Position numbers and translations under genes: made by a program. 12,081 nucleotides of DNA from Halocafeteria seosinensis. Lineage: Eukaryota; Sar; Bigyra; Bicosoecida. The notes beneath the pieces are model-generated. The model made no database searches. It saw nothing but the letters and a program-made list of their open reading frames with translations, and was not told the origin of the DNA. Shown here piece by piece: positions 11,780 through 12,081 of this stretch; the stretch's first letter is position 1, and every line of letters starts with the position of its first letter. Location of the stretch: positions 1 to 12,081 of the forward strand of contig LVLI01001195.1 of NCBI GenBank assembly GCA_001687465.1. Direction: 5' to 3'.

Positions 11780-12081
11780 ATTAATAGATTTAAATTTAAT
11801 TCAAATACGAAAAGATTTTCTTCAAGATAGTTATTTTTATATAAAATGTAATTTAAATCAACTAAAGTCATTAAAAAGTCGCGGATTAGACGTTGATAAA
11901 CCGCAATTTATAGAGGAAGACTTTAAAACTCCAAGAGAAGCGTTTGTTAAGTTAACAAATTACAAAACTGTATGGGCGCATCTCCTTAATGTTAAGATAG
12001 ATAACACTCTTTTAGATTGTTCAATTTGTTGTGAAACTTCAAGTAAAAGTATTATTCTTCCTTGTCATTATAGTCATAAAC
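11754..12081 (+). CDS. Partial downstream frame with start of a RING-like zinc finger
   Basis: This frame has no start codon and runs off the window end. It reads as good protein for 109 codons: a helical part (LIDLNLIQIRKDFLQDSYF, then LNQLKSLKSRGLDVDKPQF), then FVKLTNYKTVWAHLLNVKI, then LDCSICCETSSKS and IILPCHYSHK at the edge. C-x2-C (codons at 12018 and 12027), 11 residues, then C (12063) and H (12075) match the first zinc ligands of a RING or RING-like domain; the remaining ligands would lie beyond 12081. RING proteins in viruses usually act as E3 ubiquitin ligases; here that is inference from half a motif. It is probably the continuation of the gene starting at 11561. Confidence 0.6.

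Noticed and set aside
1-12081. CRISPR array, tRNA or rRNA genes
   Set aside because: I saw no regularly spaced identical repeats with unique spacers, and no cloverleaf or rRNA-like sequence on either strand.

Overview
The window looks like eukaryotic DNA of two kinds. Two strongly AT-rich blocks (1 to about 1700, and about 9440 to 12081) look like a small eukaryotic DNA virus of the polinton-like virus (PLV) or virophage type, or a related algal DNA virus. They flank a block of balanced base composition (about 1700-9340) that looks like the nuclear genome of a protist, probably a microalga. The virus assignment rests on an A32-like packaging ATPase, tightly packed short genes, hairpins at gene ends and a shared motif at start codons. 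The host assignment rests on one very long intronless gene for a secreted or membrane multidomain receptor-like protein. I cannot name the species.

Left viral block: the packaging ATPase (12-863, +) faces a basic, glycine-rich small protein (1018-1413, -), with a hairpin for each gene in the 154-base gap between them. Upstream of the small protein on the minus strand is a reading frame with no ATG that stays open up to the composition change near 1700, so it looks like a gene whose 5' end is missing.

Central block: about 900 bases without a convincing gene, rich in GGTGAATT/AATTCACC motifs at its left edge, then a 2236-residue protein (2613-9323, +). It has an N-terminal membrane segment, six FG-GAP/VCBS calcium-type repeats, some forty BspA-like leucine-rich repeats, a cysteine-rich GCC2/GCC3 (ephrin-receptor-like) region and three C-terminal membrane segments. 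Directly after its stop lie an 89-base hairpin element and short tandem repeats, which lead into the right viral block.

Right viral block: six short plus-strand genes spaced 29-50 bases apart (9710-10015, 10063-10401, 10452-10790, 10836-11063, 11112-11531, 11561 onward). Four of their starts lie in the right arm of a TTTTTCTT/AAGAAAAA inverted repeat with an exactly 12-base spacer, the last A being the A of ATG. One gene resembles a PD-(D/E)XK nuclease. The last gene appears frameshifted and runs off the window inside a RING-like zinc-binding motif. A truncated form of the start motif also precedes the ATPase, which ties the two AT-rich blocks to the same or related elements.

The main open question is how a host-like gene came to sit between viral arms: capture or transposition into a viral genome, two separate integrations flanking a host gene, or an assembly join.
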